A DNA stretch of 64,000 bases from Salisediminibacterium beveridgei (GTDB lineage Bacteria; Bacillota; Bacilli; Bacillales; Salisediminibacteriaceae), in the NCBI RefSeq assembly GCF_001721685.1, contig NZ_CP012502.1, positions 1,488,001 to 1,552,000 on the forward strand. Reading direction: 5' to 3'. The position numbers and the translations under genes are program-made. Below are positions 42,513-52,112 of the stretch, piece by piece; position 1 is the stretch's first letter, and every line of letters starts with the position of its first letter. Below the pieces are notes generated by a model. The model was not told the DNA's origin and did not search any database. It was given only the letters and a program-made list of their open reading frames with translations.

Positions 42513-43577
42513 ATGAGTCGTGCGAAACGTAAAATGGATCACATTGAACACGCATTGAACAGCTCTTCATCGCAGTTATCCAGTATGCATGATATCTCTT
42601 TTGTTCATCAGGCATTACCGGATCTTGATGTGGATGATGTTTCATTGAATACTCAAATCGGCGAACTATTTATTAGTTCGCCGATTTTCATCAATGCAAT
42701 GACTGGCGGTGGAGGAAAGGCAACTGAAAAGATAAACAGACAGTTGGCGCAAGTTGCAAATGTTTTTCATATTCCAATGGCGGTTGGTTCTCAAATGGCT
42801 GCCATTAAAAATGAAAAGGAACAGCAATCTTACAAGGTCGTTCGGCAGTACCACCCGAGGGGATTGGTCTTTGCCAATGTTGGGAGCGAAGCAACGGTAG
42901 AACAGGCGGAGTTCTGTGTCGATTTGCTGGAGGCTGATGCCATACAAATTCATCTGAATGTTATCCAGGAGCTCGTGATGCCAGAAGGAGACAGGTCGTT
43001 CAGTGGTGCGTTGAAGCGGATTGAACAAATCGCTTCACACGTCAAGGTACCCGTAATTGCGAAGGAAGTCGGATTCGGTATGAGTCAGGAGTCTGTTAAG
43101 CAGTTAATCGATGCTGGTGTTCAGGTAATTGATGTCGGTGGAAGAGGCGGAACGAATTTCTCATGGATTGAAAATCAACGAAGGAATCTGCCATATGATT
43201 TTTTTGAAGATTGGGGCATTACAACAGCTGCATCGATTGCTGAAGCCGTGTCTGTTTCAAAACATATTCCTGTTCTTGCAAGTGGGGGAATCAAAAATGC
43301 GAGTGATATGACCAAATCAATTGCTTTAGGAGCCCAGTCTGCTGGTATGGCTGGCCAGATTCTCAAATGGCTTAAGGATGACGGGCTGGATAAAACCATT
43401 CAACATCTTGATCGCCAGCTTGATGAGATGCGTTCCATGATGACTGCACTAGGTGCTTCATCGATTGAAGAGCTCCAGCAAGTTCCACTTATTATTCGTG
43501 GAGACACGCATCATTGGCTGAATGAACGAGGCATAATAACTAAATCTTTTGCTCAACGGGCAATAAAAAGAGATTGA
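42513..43577 (+). CDS. fni: Type 2 isopentenyl-diphosphate delta-isomerase
   Basis: FMN- and NADPH-dependent isomerase converting IPP to DMAPP. The 354-residue TIM-barrel protein has RKMDHIEHAL at the N-terminus, NAMTGGGGKATEKIN, the QIHLNVIQELVMPEGDR active-site segment and the phosphate-binding VGGRGGTNF and ASGGI motifs. The ATG at 42513 follows CAGGTGA. The usual Bacillus partners ypfD and der flank it. It feeds the heptaprenyl chain made by HepS/HepT. Confidence 0.94.
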   Translation: MSRAKRKMDHIEHALNSSSSQLSSMHDISFVHQALPDLDVDDVSLNTQIGELFISSPIFINAMTGGGGKATEKINRQLAQVANVFHIPMAVGSQMAAIKNEKEQQSYKVVRQYHPRGLVFANVGSEATVEQAEFCVDLLEADAIQIHLNVIQELVMPEGDRSFSGALKRIEQIASHVKVPVIAKEVGFGMSQESVKQLIDAGVQVIDVGGRGGTNFSWIENQRRNLPYDFFEDWGITTAASIAEAVSVSKHIPVLASGGIKNASDMTKSIALGAQSAGMAGQILKWLKDDGLDKTIQHLDRQLDEMRSMMTALGASSIEELQQVPLIIRGDTHHWLNERGIITKSFAQRAIKRD

Positions 43578-43581
43578 AATG

Positions 43582-43623
43582 ACCGAAAAGACTCCTGAAT
43601 TTTCTTTGAGGGATCTTTTCGGT
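43582..43623 (+). terminator. Terminator after fni
   Basis: ACCGAAAAGA pairs with TCTTTTCGGT in a 10-bp outer stem; the T-tail is weak. Confidence 0.6.
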
Positions 43624-43647
43624 TATTCATTCCAATTCAATTTTAGG

Positions 43648-43676
43648 TTTCAATCTGACTATTCAGCCCGTATAAT
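43648..43676 (+). promoter_or_regulatory. Promoter of der
   Basis: TTTCAA and TATAAT are spaced by 17 nt, about 38 nt before the start codon. Confidence 0.5.
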
Positions 43677-43714
43677 GATAAGGTGGCAATTTGAAAGAAA
43701 GTGGGGAAGTAATT

Positions 43715-45031
43715 GTGGTTAAACCAGTTTTAGCAATTGTAGGAAGACCAAATGTAGGAAAATCAACACTGTTTAATCGAGTAGTCGGTGAAAGGATTTC
43801 CATTGTTGAAGATAAGCCGGGTGTGACCCGTGATCGGATATACAGTTCAGCAGATTGGCTGACGCATGAATTTTTCATCATTGATACCGGTGGGATAGAT
43901 ATCAGTGATGAGCCGTTGATCGAACAGGTTCGTTATCAGGCAGAGCTTGCCATTGACGAAGCCGACGTTATTTGTTTTGTTGTAAACGGAAGAGAAGGAA
44001 TGACTGCAGCAGATGAAGAAGTTGCGCAGATTCTTCATCGTTCGAAGAAGCCGATTGTTTTGGCAGTGAATAAAATTGATGATCCATCGATGTTTGAAAA
44101 ATTATATGAATTTTACAGTCTCGGAGTGGGTGAACCCTATCCTGTTTCAGGAACACATGGCCTGGGTCTTGGTGATCTGCTCGACGAAGCTTGCAAATCT
44201 TTCCCTGCATTAGAGGAAGATGGATATGACCCTGATACGATTCGTATGAGTCTGATCGGTCGACCGAATGTCGGGAAGTCTTCACTGGTAAATGCAATGC
44301 TTGGAGAAGAACGTGTAATTGTCAGTGAAATGGCAGGTACAACACGGGATGCGATTGATACAACTTTTCAAAAAGACGACAAGGATTATGTTGTAATTGA
44401 TACAGCAGGTATGAGAAAAAGAGGAAAAGTATATGAAAAAACAGAGAAATACAGTGTACTGAGAGCTTTAAAAGCAATTGAAAGATCTGATGTTGTTTTA
44501 GTTGTATTAGACGCTGAAGAAGGAATTATCGAGCAAGATAAAAAGATTGCAGGCTATGCGCATGAAGCGGGCAGAGCGATTGTGATAGTTGTCAACAAAT
44601 GGGATGCAGTTACGAAGGATGATAAAACGATGCTGCGTTTCGAAGAAAAAATACGTCATGAATTTGTGTTTCTTGATTATGCACCTGTAGTCTTCGTTTC
44701 CGCCTTGACTAAACGAAGAATGCATACAATTCTGCCTGTTGTGAATGAAGTGAGTGAAGCACATAACCTCAGAGTTCAAACTCACGTATTAAATGATGTC
44801 ATCGTCGATGCTGTGACCATGAATCCAACTCCCACTGACTCAGGTGGAAAACGTCTGCGAATCAATTATACGACCCAGGTTTCTGTTGCACCACCAACAT
44901 TCGTAATGTTTGTCAATGATCCTGAATTATTGCATTTTTCCTATCGAAGATATCTGGAAAATCGACTGCGTGAAGCATTTGGATTTACGGGTACACCGAT
45001 TCATATGATAGCCCGTAAAAAGAGTGATTAA
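43715..45031 (+). CDS. der: Double-Era-like GTPase Der (EngA)
   Basis: Essential GTPase of 50S ribosome assembly. The 438-residue protein has two GTPase domains: [13 protein letters not shown] with DTGGI and NKID in the first, [13 protein letters not shown] with DTAGM and NKWD in the second. A C-terminal KH-like domain ([21 protein letters not shown] region) follows. The start is a GTG at 43715 with GTGGGGAAG upstream, which gives the N-terminus expected for Der; a TTG at 43691 would add eight residues. Confidence 0.95.
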   Translation: MVKPVLAIVGRPNVGKSTLFNRVVGERISIVEDKPGVTRDRIYSSADWLTHEFFIIDTGGIDISDEPLIEQVRYQAELAIDEADVICFVVNGREGMTAADEEVAQILHRSKKPIVLAVNKIDDPSMFEKLYEFYSLGVGEPYPVSGTHGLGLGDLLDEACKSFPALEEDGYDPDTIRMSLIGRPNVGKSSLVNAMLGEERVIVSEMAGTTRDAIDTTFQKDDKDYVVIDTAGMRKRGKVYEKTEKYSVLRALKAIERSDVVLVVLDAEEGIIEQDKKIAGYAHEAGRAIVIVVNKWDAVTKDDKTMLRFEEKIRHEFVFLDYAPVVFVSALTKRRMHTILPVVNEVSEAHNLRVQTHVLNDVIVDAVTMNPTPTDSGGKRLRINYTTQVSVAPPTFVMFVNDPELLHFSYRRYLENRLREAFGFTGTPIHMIARKKSD

Positions 45032-45063
45032 TTTCATTTTTTACTGACAAAGGAGCGATTGCT

Positions 45064-45693
45064 TTGGACTATTTTTATTTTATTATGGCGTTGATTATCG
45101 CTTATCTGTTGGGTTCCGTCAGTTTCAGTTATCTGACTGGACAATTACTCAAAAAACTGGATATCAGGGATCACGGAAGCGGCAATGCAGGAGCAACCAA
45201 TACGTTGCGCGTTCTCGGAACAGGTCCTGCTGTAGCAGTACTGATCCTGGATGCAGCAAAAGGAATTTTGGCAGTGTTTATCGGCTACTTCTTTTCAGGA
45301 GCCATGGATCCGGCGATTGCCGGAGCGCTGGCAGGGCTTGCTTCAATTCTTGGACATAACTGGCCTGTTTTTTTCGGTTTCAGAGGGGGAAAAGGAGTAG
45401 CAACAACGATTGGAGTCATGGCTACCCTTGTTTTTTTCCCGGCACTTGTATCGGGAGTCATTGCGATTTTGTCCATCGTAATAACACGCTTTGTCTCACT
45501 AGGTTCCTTGCTTTTCATTTTTAATACGCTCCTGTTCACCCTTGCAGTCCAATTATTTTCTGAGACGTTTCAGGTTTACTTTCTGCTTGTTTTGGCAGTC
45601 ATTACCGGACTTTCAATTTGGAGACACCGGACGAATATTGAGCGATTGTTGAATGGCACTGAAAGCAAACTCGGTCAAAAAGTTGAAGTTTAA
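45064..45693 (+). CDS. plsY: Acyl-phosphate:glycerol-3-phosphate acyltransferase
   Basis: Membrane enzyme that adds the first acyl chain to glycerol-3-phosphate from acyl-phosphate. The 209-residue protein has about five helices and the three cytoplasmic loops of PlsY: GSGNAGATNTLRVLG, GHNWPVFFGFRGGKGVATT and WRHRTNIERLLNGTE. The start is TTG at 45064 with AAAGGAG upstream. gpsA, which makes its substrate, follows 19 nt later. Confidence 0.94.
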   Translation: MDYFYFIMALIIAYLLGSVSFSYLTGQLLKKLDIRDHGSGNAGATNTLRVLGTGPAVAVLILDAAKGILAVFIGYFFSGAMDPAIAGALAGLASILGHNWPVFFGFRGGKGVATTIGVMATLVFFPALVSGVIAILSIVITRFVSLGSLLFIFNTLLFTLAVQLFSETFQVYFLLVLAVITGLSIWRHRTNIERLLNGTESKLGQKVEV

Positions 45694-45712
45694 GGGATTG
45701 GAGGAGTTAGCG

Positions 45713-46756
45713 ATGAGTGACGTTACCGTTGTTGGTTCGGGAAGTTGGGGAACAGCACTGTCGATGGTATTGGCGGATAATGGTCATCGGGTTTCCCTAT
45801 GGAGCAGATCAATTGAACAAGTTGAAGCGATTAATCAGGATCGGCGAAATCCAAAGTATGTCCCCGATATCGTCCTGCCTGAAGGTATAAAGGCCACAGC
45901 AGACATGGCAGAAGCATTGAATAATACGGAAGTCGTCGTTGTTGTAGTTCCTACTAAAGCAATGCGTCAGGTATTGCCGGAGATCAGAAAGCATTTGGAC
46001 AAAGCGGTTCTTTTCGTCCATGCGAGTAAAGGTATTGAACCAGAAACAAATATGAGGATCTCCGAAATTATCGAAGAGGAGATTCCTGAAGCGTTACGAA
46101 GAGGTGTTGTGGTTCTGTCAGGACCCTCTCATGCTGAAGAAGTATGTGAAAAGCAGCCAACTACTGTTACGAGTGCATGTGAAGATGATGAGCTCGCAAG
46201 AGAAATTCAGGATCTGTTCATGAATAATGACTTTAGAGTTTATACAAACCCGGACGTCATTGGTGTTGAAATGGGCGGTGCTTTGAAAAATATCATTGCG
46301 ATCGGCGCAGGTATGACTGCTGGTCTCGGTTTTGGGGATAATGCTAAAGCGGCACTGATGACCCGGGGACTCGCTGAAATAGCAAGACTTGGTTTGAAAC
46401 TTGGCGCAAATCCAATGACATTTGCAGGTCTTGGCGGATTGGGTGATTTGATAGTCACCTGTACAAGCGTCCATTCACGGAACTGGCGTGCAGGTTATGC
46501 ATTAGGTCTTGGTAAGAGTGTTCAGGAAGTTGAGAAAGATCTGGGTATGGTCGTTGAAGGGATCCGTACAACAAAGGCTGCTTATCAGCTTGCTACGAAA
46601 CTGAATGTTGAAATGCCGATTACGGAAGAGCTTTACCAGGTTCTGTTTCATGATAAGCCTGTCAATGAAGCAGTAGCTGAACTGATGGGCAGAGTAAAAA
46701 AACAGGAAGTGGAAGATTTAAAGCTTGGGGATCCGTTGAATCATCTTGAACCATGA
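45713..46756 (+). CDS. gpsA: NAD(P)-dependent glycerol-3-phosphate dehydrogenase
   Basis: Reduces dihydroxyacetone phosphate to sn-glycerol-3-phosphate for phospholipids. The 347-residue protein has the Rossmann loop VVGSGSWGTALSMVLADNG, SGPSHAEEV, the catalytic Lys in GGALKNIIAIGAG and RGLAEIARLG. The ATG at 45713 has GGAGGAG 6 nt upstream. It pairs with plsY. Confidence 0.96.
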   Translation: MSDVTVVGSGSWGTALSMVLADNGHRVSLWSRSIEQVEAINQDRRNPKYVPDIVLPEGIKATADMAEALNNTEVVVVVVPTKAMRQVLPEIRKHLDKAVLFVHASKGIEPETNMRISEIIEEEIPEALRRGVVVLSGPSHAEEVCEKQPTTVTSACEDDELAREIQDLFMNNDFRVYTNPDVIGVEMGGALKNIIAIGAGMTAGLGFGDNAKAALMTRGLAEIARLGLKLGANPMTFAGLGGLGDLIVTCTSVHSRNWRAGYALGLGKSVQEVEKDLGMVVEGIRTTKAAYQLATKLNVEMPITEELYQVLFHDKPVNEAVAELMGRVKKQEVEDLKLGDPLNHLEP

Positions 46757-46761
46757 ACAGT

Positions 46762-46794
46762 AAAGAAAACCGGGAACTTCCGGTTTTCTTTTTT
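46762..46794 (+). terminator. Terminator after gpsA
   Basis: AAAGAAAACCGG pairs with CCGGTTTTCTTT, with a TTT tail. Confidence 0.85.
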
Positions 46795-46868
46795 CACTTT
46801 TAGACAAATAGTCATCTGTTCTTGAAATTGAAACAGAAGTTTATAGCATGCATCATATAATCCTATTG

Positions 46869-46877
46869 TGCTATAAT
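46869..46877 (+). promoter_or_regulatory. Extended -10 promoter of yphE-yphF
   Basis: TGCTATAAT is a perfect extended -10 element, 42 nt before the yphE start. No strong -35 is seen. Confidence 0.5.
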
Positions 46878-46918
46878 ACAAGTGTTCATAGTAGAAAAGT
46901 CAGGAAGGGGAAAAGCCG

Positions 46919-47122
46919 ATGTTTGAGGATGGCATTGCGAAAATGTGGATATCCTTCATATCCATGGGACTCATGTTTTTATCGGTGGTTTTAACGATTT
47001 TTGCTAAAGAAAAATTGCGTGGTATACTTCGGTACTCAGTTTTAACCGTCACGTTTATCATGATCATGGTATCCGGTTTGATCATCTTTTTGGTTGTGGC
47101 TACCGGACCTGTGCCAGAATAA
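46919..47122 (+). CDS. yphE: DUF2768 membrane protein YphE
   Basis: Function unknown. The 67-residue protein has two membrane helices (about residues 7-27 and 39-62) joined by a short basic loop (AKEKLRG). Size, topology and position between gpsA and yphF match B. subtilis YphE. It starts behind AGGAAGGGG, and yphF follows 12 nt later. Confidence 0.8.
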   Translation: MFEDGIAKMWISFISMGLMFLSVVLTIFAKEKLRGILRYSVLTVTFIMIMVSGLIIFLVVATGPVPE

Positions 47123-47134
47123 AGGAGAAATTGT

Positions 47135-47854
47135 ATGAAAAAATTAATACAATTAAATTCATTAATAATTTCAGTTCTCATACTGAGTGGTTGTCTCTTT
47201 CCACAGGATCAGAGAGGTGCACAAGATGTACCTTATGAAGATCAACGAGTGGCGGTTGAAAATGCGGTTCATGAATATAGAGAGGTTACAGGAGTTCTGC
47301 CTATTGAAACCCGGGAACAGGACACGCCTGAATTTCGACGTTATCCTGTTAATTTCAAAGAATTAAACCCATATTTGTCTCAACTTCCTGTCAATGCTTT
47401 TGAGAATGGTGGGGTATATCAATATGTTATATTAAATCCTGAAGAAGAAATGGATGTCAGGCTGCTTGATATCAGAACGTCCAGAGCGATTCAGGAAATT
47501 CAACGCAGCATCTATCAGTATCGTTCTGACAATACGTATGCGCCGGTTAAAGAGATCGTTCATGAAGGATTAATGCAACCAGATTATAACGCACTGCAAT
47601 ATGATGAAGAAATCACAGTTCAGAGCCCGTTTTATCCTGATCATCGCTTGCCTGTATACATGGAAACCGATGGTTCACTAATCGTGGATTACCGGATAGA
47701 TATCATGAAGGTGATTGAAGAGGAGGGGGCAGACGATTATGAACCTGGGGATGATTTACGCTATTTATTAACAGATCATCATCCGGTGGTGCCCGATTAC
47801 AGTTATCCGATGACAATGAATGATGACGGAGAAATCATTTTTAAAGAGAATTGA
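47135..47854 (+). CDS. yphF: Lipoprotein YphF
   Basis: Function unknown. The 239-residue precursor has a lipoprotein signal with lipobox LSGC (Cys20). The acidic extracytoplasmic part shows pairs of blocks (AVENAVHEYREVTGVLP and IQRSIYQYRSDNTYAPV) that look like an internal duplication. It matches B. subtilis YphF by layout and position. In that species spoIVA comes next; here hbs does. Confidence 0.75.
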   Translation: MKKLIQLNSLIISVLILSGCLFPQDQRGAQDVPYEDQRVAVENAVHEYREVTGVLPIETREQDTPEFRRYPVNFKELNPYLSQLPVNAFENGGVYQYVILNPEEEMDVRLLDIRTSRAIQEIQRSIYQYRSDNTYAPVKEIVHEGLMQPDYNALQYDEEITVQSPFYPDHRLPVYMETDGSLIVDYRIDIMKVIEEEGADDYEPGDDLRYLLTDHHPVVPDYSYPMTMNDDGEIIFKEN

Positions 47855-47982
47855 TCTAACGCAGTAAACACTTTAGTATCAAGTAATCGACTCAAATATC
47901 GTCGATTTATGACGAAAAACTATGATAATCTGTCATTCTCGGTAAAATAATCTTAAATATTCCATGAATTCAATAAAAGTTG

Positions 47983-48011
47983 TTGAATTATTCAGCAGTT
48001 TAAGTTAACAT
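47983..48011 (+). promoter_or_regulatory. Promoter of hbs
   Basis: TTGAAT and TAACAT are spaced by 17 nt, leaving a leader of about 77 nt before hbs. The interval after yphF holds no gene. Confidence 0.45.
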
Positions 48012-48094
48012 AAGCCTTGTTACTCCAATGTTTCAAGCGAATTTATTACTTGAGAAAACGATTGGAGGAAATCCTCTGGGAGGAGGTGAAACAG

Positions 48095-48367
48095 ATGAAC
48101 AAGACTGAATTAATTAATGCAGTTGCAGAATCAGCAGACCTTTCCAAGAAAGATGCAACTAGCGCGGTTGACGCTGTGTTTGAGGTGATTACAAACTCTC
48201 TCAAAAAAGGTGACAAGGTTCAATTAATTGGTTTCGGTAACTTCGAAGTTCGCGAACGTGCTGCCCGTAAAGGTCGCAATCCGCAAACTGGTGAAGAAAT
48301 CGAAATTCCTGCTAGCAATGTTCCTGCGTTCAAACCAGGAAAAGCCCTTAAAGATGCTGTAAAATAA
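48095..48367 (+). CDS. hbs: Histone-like DNA-binding protein HU
   Basis: Abundant nucleoid protein that bends DNA. The 90-residue protein starts [12 protein letters not shown] and has the [22 protein letters not shown] signature of the beta arms, with the Pro in the arm tip ([13 protein letters not shown]). AGGAGGTGA is the ribosome binding site; upstream in-frame starts would add an unlikely tail. It lies between yphF and folE, as in Bacillus apart from the missing spoIVA. Confidence 0.97.
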   Translation: MNKTELINAVAESADLSKKDATSAVDAVFEVITNSLKKGDKVQLIGFGNFEVRERAARKGRNPQTGEEIEIPASNVPAFKPGKALKDAVK

Positions 48368-48399
48368 GTACATAAAGGGCAGATTAATGTAAGAAAAAT

Positions 48400-48440
48400 A
48401 AGTGCTCATCAGCAATACGGTTGCTGTGGGCACTTTTTTA
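48400..48440 (+). terminator. Terminator after hbs
   Basis: AAGTGCTCATCAGCAA pairs with TTGCTGTGGGCACTT, with one mismatch, and a TTTTT tail follows. Confidence 0.85.
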
Positions 48441-48515
48441 TACTTTGACATTGGTTGACTCACATTGGTTCCCGGAAATTTATACAAAACTTATACAATC
48501 ACAAGGCGACTCACT

Positions 48516-48543
48516 TTGAAATCGGAATTTACTGTGCTACTAT
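48516..48543 (+). promoter_or_regulatory. Promoter of folE-mtrB
   Basis: TTGAAA and TACTAT are spaced by 16 nt, about 48 nt before the folE start. Confidence 0.45.
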
Positions 48544-48590
48544 TGATATCTGAAGATATACAAATTGGTCTCTGAATGGAGGAAGTCAAT

Positions 48591-49166
48591 ATGAGTGGTA
48601 ACGTCGATCATGAAAAAATTCAGCAAGCGGTGACAATGATTCTTGAAGCGGTGGGAGAAGATCCTGAACGTGAAGGATTGCTTGACACCCCAAAACGGGT
48701 AGCGAGAATGTATGAAGAGATATTCGAGGGTCTTCATCAGGATCCGAAAGAACATTTTAAAACGGTGTTCGGTGAGGATCATGAAGAACTGGTACTGGTG
48801 AAAGATATTACTTTCCACTCCGTATGTGAGCACCATTTGGTGCCTTTCTTTGGTAAAGTTCATATCGGATATATCCCTAAAGGTGGTCAAGTAACCGGTT
48901 TAAGTAAAATGGCGAGAGCCGTCGAATCTATAACGAGAAAACCTCAGTTGCAGGAACGAATCACGTCAACACTTGCTGATTCCATTGTAGATACATTAAC
49001 ACCACTTGGTGTGATTGTTATCGTTGAAGCTGAGCATATGTGTATGACTATGCGAGGAGTAAGGAAGCCAGGTGCAAAAACGGTTACATCTGCTGTTCGT
49101 GGAGCTTTTCAACGAAGCGAGGCTGCCCGTGCAGAGGTAATGTCATTAATACGTGATCAAGGATAG
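48591..49166 (+). CDS. folE: GTP cyclohydrolase I
   Basis: Converts GTP to dihydroneopterin triphosphate, the first step of folate synthesis. The 191-residue protein has the zinc Cys/His site [14 protein letters not shown] and later [16 protein letters not shown] with the third Cys. It is the classic MtrA type, in an operon with mtrB as in B. subtilis. The ATG at 48591 follows ATGGAGGAAG; the ATG at 48576 lies inside that ribosome binding site. Confidence 0.96.
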   Translation: MSGNVDHEKIQQAVTMILEAVGEDPEREGLLDTPKRVARMYEEIFEGLHQDPKEHFKTVFGEDHEELVLVKDITFHSVCEHHLVPFFGKVHIGYIPKGGQVTGLSKMARAVESITRKPQLQERITSTLADSIVDTLTPLGVIVIVEAEHMCMTMRGVRKPGAKTVTSAVRGAFQRSEAARAEVMSLIRDQG

Positions 49167-49194
49167 AATCATTAAGAAAGGGTGAACCCTATTT

Positions 49195-49413
49195 ATGGCA
49201 GACACCGGCGATTATATCGTAATTAAAGCGAATGAAAATGGTGTAAATGTGATTGGTCTGACTCGGGGGACCGACACTAGGTTTCACCATTCAGAAAAAT
49301 TGGATAAGAACGAAATGATGATCGCTCAATTTACAGAGCACACATCAGCAATTAAAATACGGGGGAAAGCAACAATTCAGACAGCTCATGGTGAAATGAC
49401 CTCAGATGAGTAA
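49195..49413 (+). CDS. mtrB: trp RNA-binding attenuation protein TRAP
   Basis: Tryptophan-activated RNA-binding protein that forms an 11-subunit ring and wraps NAG-triplet RNA. The 72-residue protein has [21 protein letters not shown] and [34 protein letters not shown] spacing, with the Lys and Arg residues that contact RNA bases in the known protein and the Thr/His pocket for Trp. It follows folE by 28 nt. The target leader is visible at 58209-58457. Confidence 0.96.
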   Translation: MADTGDYIVIKANENGVNVIGLTRGTDTRFHHSEKLDKNEMMIAQFTEHTSAIKIRGKATIQTAHGEMTSDE

Positions 49414-49435
49414 AGCAGACCTCGGTCTGCTTTTT
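49412..49435 (+). terminator. Terminator after mtrB
   Basis: AAGCAGACC and GGTCTGCTT form a tight stem followed by TTTC. It starts within the mtrB stop codon. Confidence 0.8.
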
Positions 49436-49504
49436 CTTTAGCTGCTCGTGTTACCGCTCTCATTAAAGAATCAACTTCATTCAAGAGAGAATTCGATATA
49501 CGTT

Positions 49505-49534
49505 TTGTCAGTGCTTTTGTGATATACTTATGAT
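49505..49534 (+). promoter_or_regulatory. Promoter of the hepS-hepT quinone operon
   Basis: TTGTCA and TATGAT are spaced by 18 nt, about 147 nt before hepS. The leader between them holds no clear hairpin or gene. Confidence 0.45.
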
Positions 49535-49681
49535 GTGTCTTGCTGCACAAAGGTAGTAGGGTGATAGAATGGTGTACATTACTTGGATGACATGACACGA
49601 AACGGAACCTGGTGATCTTTAAACGATTTAGCTAAGGAAATTGCAGGTCATCTGCTATATTCATTTCTGGGGGACTTGAAC

Positions 49682-50485
49682 ATGGTATTAAAACATCAAG
49701 ATGTGAGTTTCATTCAAAAAGTTATGAGCAGTTTTTATAAAGCTGTTGATCATCGTTATTTAAAACAGTTTCTTGGAGACCCTGAGCTGCATCCTAATGT
49801 TATATCTGTGCTCCTCTATCTTTTTGATGACAGCGAAGGTGAATATGAAGATATTCATGACGGGATTCTGACATCGATTCTGGTGCAGAAAGCCTTGGAT
49901 ACGCATGAACAGATTAATCAGCATGGCATCGGGATAGAGAATCTTCGGACAAAACGCCAGCTGACAGTACTCGCCGGGGATTATTACAGCTCTTTATATT
50001 ATTATATCCTTTCAAGATCAAAAAACGAGTTGTTAATGTATCATCTGTCACTTGGTATTCAGCAAGTGAACGAAGCTAAAATGGTCATTTATCAACACGA
50101 TAAAAAAGCAAGAAAGCCGGTTTTTGAAGATTTACGAAAAGTGTTTACCGGAATCGCTGAATCGCTTGCCAAAGCATATGACCTGACATCACGATTTACA
50201 CCTGTTGGGGATTACCTGCTGCTTATGGCACTGAAAGACGAAGAGAAACGTTATCATCAAGAAGGAAACAGTCTGATTTCAGCATACATCGAAAAGACAA
50301 TGATTTCGTCGGCAGAGGTGAAATCGATTGAAGAAGGATTTCAATCAATCAGAGAGCAATTACTTCTTAACCTTGAACAAGAGATTCCTGACTATGCCGA
50401 ATTTTGTGCTTATATTGGTATGAATAGTTCTGAGTGGGGATATCATAAATCGTATTGTAATTCATACGCTATGGAGGAAGGATAA
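49682..50485 (+). CDS. hepS: Heptaprenyl diphosphate synthase component I
   Basis: Non-catalytic subunit that partners HepT to make the menaquinone side chain and sets chain length in relatives. The 267-residue helical protein resembles GerCA/HepS: LLYLFDD, KRQLTVLAGDYYSSLYYYIL and FEDLRKVFTGIAESLAKAYD. It lacks the DDxxD motifs, as the family does. The ATG at 49682 is 7-8 nt from GGGGGAC; a TTG at 49676 is also in frame. menG follows 3 nt later. Confidence 0.85.
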   Translation: MVLKHQDVSFIQKVMSSFYKAVDHRYLKQFLGDPELHPNVISVLLYLFDDSEGEYEDIHDGILTSILVQKALDTHEQINQHGIGIENLRTKRQLTVLAGDYYSSLYYYILSRSKNELLMYHLSLGIQQVNEAKMVIYQHDKKARKPVFEDLRKVFTGIAESLAKAYDLTSRFTPVGDYLLLMALKDEEKRYHQEGNSLISAYIEKTMISSAEVKSIEEGFQSIREQLLLNLEQEIPDYAEFCAYIGMNSSEWGYHKSYCNSYAMEEG

Positions 50486-50488
50486 GTC

Positions 50489-51214
50489 ATGTCCAATTCA
50501 AAAGAAGAACGGGTTCATTCGGTATTTGAATCCATTTCAAGTCAATACGACAAAATGAATGGAATAATCAGCTTTCAGCGCCATGTTGCCTGGCGTAAGG
50601 ATACCATGAATATCATGAATGTGAAGCCAGGAAATACCGCTTTGGATGTCTGCTGTGGTACAGCAGATTGGACGTTGCATCTTGGAGAGGCAACCGGTGC
50701 CGAAGGGAAAGTTGTCGGGCTGGATTTCAGTGAGAATATGCTGTCAGTAGGCAGAGAAAAGGTAATTGAAAGTGAGATGGACCATGTGGCGCTGATCCAT
50801 GGTAATGCGATGAATTTACCTTTTGATTCAAATACCTTCGATTACGTAACCATCGGATTTGGACTGAGAAATGTTCCGGACTATTTAGCAACCTTAAAAG
50901 AGATGCACCGTGTGGTTAAACCAGGCGGTCTTGTTGTGTGTCTGGAAACTTCGCAACCAACTCAAAAAGGATACAAAGAATTATACTGGCTTTATTTTAA
51001 GCACATCATGCCGTTGTTTGGCAGGATTTTCGCTAACAGTTATGAAGAATACTCCTGGTTGCAGGAGTCGAGTCAATCATTCCCTGGAAAAGAGGAATTG
51101 AAGGATCTGTTTCATCAGGCGGGTTTTTTGAATGTCAAATACAGATCTTATTCGGGTGGTGTTGCAGCCAGCCATTTTGCCGTGAAGCCGCAAGCTGCAA
51201 AACCATCGTATTAA
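50489..51214 (+). CDS. menG: Demethylmenaquinone methyltransferase
   Basis: SAM-dependent C-methylation of demethylmenaquinone, the last step of menaquinone synthesis. The 241-residue protein has the SAM motif [15 protein letters not shown], the UbiE/MenG signature [27 protein letters not shown] and [21 protein letters not shown]. It lies between hepS and the futalosine-type genes, which shows that this operon is devoted to quinones. Confidence 0.95.
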   Translation: MSNSKEERVHSVFESISSQYDKMNGIISFQRHVAWRKDTMNIMNVKPGNTALDVCCGTADWTLHLGEATGAEGKVVGLDFSENMLSVGREKVIESEMDHVALIHGNAMNLPFDSNTFDYVTIGFGLRNVPDYLATLKEMHRVVKPGGLVVCLETSQPTQKGYKELYWLYFKHIMPLFGRIFANSYEEYSWLQESSQSFPGKEELKDLFHQAGFLNVKYRSYSGGVAASHFAVKPQAAKPSY

Positions 51215-51229
51215 AGGAGACAGTCCATC

Positions 51230-52093
51230 ATGAAAAAGCTGAGAGTCATACTCGAAATGATTAAATTTGAACATACCATATTCGCATTGCCATTCGCATT
51301 TCTTGGTGCTGTTCTCGGAAGCTTAATTATAGAGGGGAACTGGCCGTCTTTAATGGAATGGGTTTGGATTACCCTTGCTATGATCGGTGCAAGAAGTGCT
51401 GCAATGGCCCTTAATCGACTGATTGATGCTCAAATTGATCTGGACAACCCTCGAACAAAAACGCGTGCGATACCTGCCGGTTTACTATCTAAATTGGAGA
51501 CACTGGTATTTATTGGGGTATCTTTCGCTGTGTTATTTATTGCAGCTTTTCAATTAAATATGCTTGCCGTATATTTACTCCCGGTCGCTGTGTTTTTCCT
51601 TGTATTTTATTCGTATACCAAACGGTTCACGTGGCTTTGTCACGTCTTTCTCGGAATGACGATAGGACTCGCTCCTTTAGGCGGCTGGGTTGGTGCCACA
51701 GGGACACTGACATGGGAAGCTTTCATTTTGTTTATTGCAGTTGCGTTATGGACTGCCGGTTTTGATGTCATTTACGCGACTCAAGATGCAGAATACGACA
51801 AAGAAGTGAATCTGAACTCAATTCCAAGCAGGTTTGGCATTGTCAAAGCACTGCTGATGGCCAAGGGTTTTCATTTGATCAGTTTTACAGCAATGATATC
51901 ATTGTTTTTTATCGCTCCACTGAGTTGGATTTATTTACTGGGGGTACTGATCGTGGGGGGGATTATGTTTTATGAACATTCTCTGGTGTCTTCAGATGAC
52001 TTATCAAGAGTGAATGTCGCTTTTTTTACAATGAACGGGATCATCAGTGTCATCATGCTTGTTTTTTCGATTGGTGATTTGATTTTGATCTGA
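51230..52093 (+). CDS. mqnP: UbiA-family prenyltransferase MqnP (futalosine-pathway menaquinone)
   Basis: Predicted to prenylate 1,4-dihydroxy-6-naphthoate in the futalosine pathway. The 287-residue membrane protein has about eight helices and the two Asp motifs of the UbiA superfamily, NRLIDAQID (residues 62-70) and DVIYATQDAEYD. It begins with FEHTIFALPFAFLG, as in 4-hydroxybenzoate-type enzymes. B. subtilis MenA is a different subgroup. The adjacent mqnA supports MqnP over UbiA. GGAGACA precedes the ATG. Confidence 0.85.
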   Translation: MKKLRVILEMIKFEHTIFALPFAFLGAVLGSLIIEGNWPSLMEWVWITLAMIGARSAAMALNRLIDAQIDLDNPRTKTRAIPAGLLSKLETLVFIGVSFAVLFIAAFQLNMLAVYLLPVAVFFLVFYSYTKRFTWLCHVFLGMTIGLAPLGGWVGATGTLTWEAFILFIAVALWTAGFDVIYATQDAEYDKEVNLNSIPSRFGIVKALLMAKGFHLISFTAMISLFFIAPLSWIYLLGVLIVGGIMFYEHSLVSSDDLSRVNVAFFTMNGIISVIMLVFSIGDLILI

Positions 52094-52112
52094 CGTTAAT
52101 GGGGGAAGGATT

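Noticed and set aside
46118..46474. Minus-strand open frame opposite gpsA
   Set aside because: Codon shadow of a well-supported gene; no domain or initiation signal.
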